A DNA stretch of 33,143 nt, from contig CAYOPF010000015.1 in NCBI GenBank assembly GCA_964405755.1, positions 1 to 33,143 on the forward strand, written 5' to 3'. The stretch is from GWF2-33-9 sp964405755 (lineage in GTDB: Bacteria; Bacteroidota; Ignavibacteria; Kapaibacteriales; UBA2268). The translations under genes were made by a program, and so were the position numbers. How positions within the stretch are numbered: the first letter of the stretch is position 1; every line of letters starts with the position of its first letter. Shown piece by piece: positions 32,794-33,143 of the stretch. Below the pieces are notes generated by a model. It was not told where the DNA came from. It saw only the letters and a program-made list of their open reading frames with translations, and made no database searches.

Positions 32794-33143
32794 CTACCTC
32801 CTTTTTTTATTACCATCTTGAAATTTATCCCAATCTGAAAAATAGTAAAAAGACCACCCTTTTGAAAATAATGGAACAACAGTATATCTAAAAGGAATTG
32901 AGTATTGATTGCGTTTACCCCTAACATCATTCATTATTATATCTGCCATGTTTTCTTGTGTTGAATTTGAAAAATTATCATATCCTATAATATTATACCT
33001 AAGCCAACTATGTGCCCATTCATGATGAAAAACATCCGATAATTCTTGCAACATATATTCAAAATTGTATCTATCCTTTTTATCCCAGAACATTTCAGTA
33101 GTTATCCATATTTCAACAGAATTGTTTGAAATGCCAGAACAAG
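32794..33143 (-). CDS. Gluzincin-like metallopeptidase toxin domain 2, 5' end outside window
   Basis: The frame is open to the window edge, upstream of the ATG at 33093 (VEIWITTEMFWDKKDR), so this is the C-terminal end of a longer protein. It has FHHEWAHSWLRY, 18 residues, then ENMAD: HExxH with a downstream ExxxD at the same spacing as in domain 1. It ends KKRR-TAG, again with AGG AGG TAG serving as the SD of the next gene. The unseen N-terminal part may be a full Rhs core, given the two Rhs tips downstream; that is a guess. Confidence 0.7.
   Translation of the reverse strand, partial: CSGISNNSVEIWITTEMFWDKKDRYNFEYMLQELSDVFHHEWAHSWLRYNIIGYDNFSNSTQENMADIIMNDVRGKRNQYSIPFRYTVVPLFSKGWSFYYFSDWDKFQDGNKKRR

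Larger units (their letters stand above)
31982..33143 (-). repeat. Tandem duplication of toxin-lipoprotein cassette
   Basis: Two copies of a toxin domain plus lipoprotein lie head to tail (the second lipoprotein extends to 31442). At the DNA level a 25-base stretch around the HEWAH codons is identical (32179-32203 and 33003-33027). Elsewhere the copies have diverged, more so in the lipoproteins. Confidence 0.75.

Overview
This AT-rich window looks like a chromosomal contig from the Bacteroidota/Chlorobi superphylum, most likely an Ignavibacteria or Kapabacteria type lineage (inference). The evidence is three secreted proteins with type IX secretion (T9SS) type A C-terminal sorting domains, choice-of-anchor-D style repeats, -7 promoter boxes of the TAnnTTTG kind, an EF-P with a Chlorobi-like tip loop, and mostly weak or absent Shine-Dalgarno (SD) sequences. 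It is probably a draft or metagenome assembly: there is a 23-base N gap, and three genes are broken by one-base changes in A or T runs.

Layout. 1-3.4 kb: two secreted proteins, the second a beta-propeller with a T9SS tail. 3.4-9.9 kb, minus strand: efp, a 1534-residue von Willebrand A/T9SS surface protein and a Tat-exported LD-carboxypeptidase. 9.9-14.1 kb, plus strand: tRNA-Ser(GGA), then TauE/SafE permease, an orphan HicB-like protein, a CPBP membrane protease and a TPR protein in tight series, then an HDOD protein. 14.1-16.3 kb, minus: two overlapping genes that I read as a highly diverged GldL-GldM (PorL-PorM) pair, the T9SS motor. 16.4-17.1 kb: a small Tudor-like protein and rpsU, which has a perfect extended SD. 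17.1-20.5 kb, minus: a small membrane protein cut by the gap, a hybrid histidine kinase split at its PAS/HisKA linker, and an A-type Fe-S carrier. 20.8-23.1 kb: a lipoprotein with seven tandem beta-sandwich repeats, a strong terminator and tRNA-Gln(CTG). 23.1-25.4 kb, minus: a frameshifted DUF6265-YciI fusion, a VOC protein and a YitT membrane protein. 25.5-27.8 kb: a broken secreted protein coupled to a Cys-rich T9SS protein that may be a dead metalloprotease. 27.8-30.4 kb: a 2TM protein, a J-domain protein and trxB.

30.4-33.1 kb, all minus, is the accessory part. It looks like the 3' end of an Rhs polymorphic-toxin locus. It holds two tandem cassettes, each a short gluzincin-like metallopeptidase domain (HEWAH, 18 residues, ExxxD) followed by a paralogous lipoprotein that I propose as its immunity protein. 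In both cassettes the toxin's last codons, Arg-Arg-stop, also form the SD of the next gene. Beyond them lie two decayed Rhs core tips (PxxxxDPSGL) flanking a hicBA toxin-antitoxin pair. The strong SDs cluster here, at rpsU and at one other gene, and are largely absent elsewhere, which suggests distinct regulation or acquired DNA.
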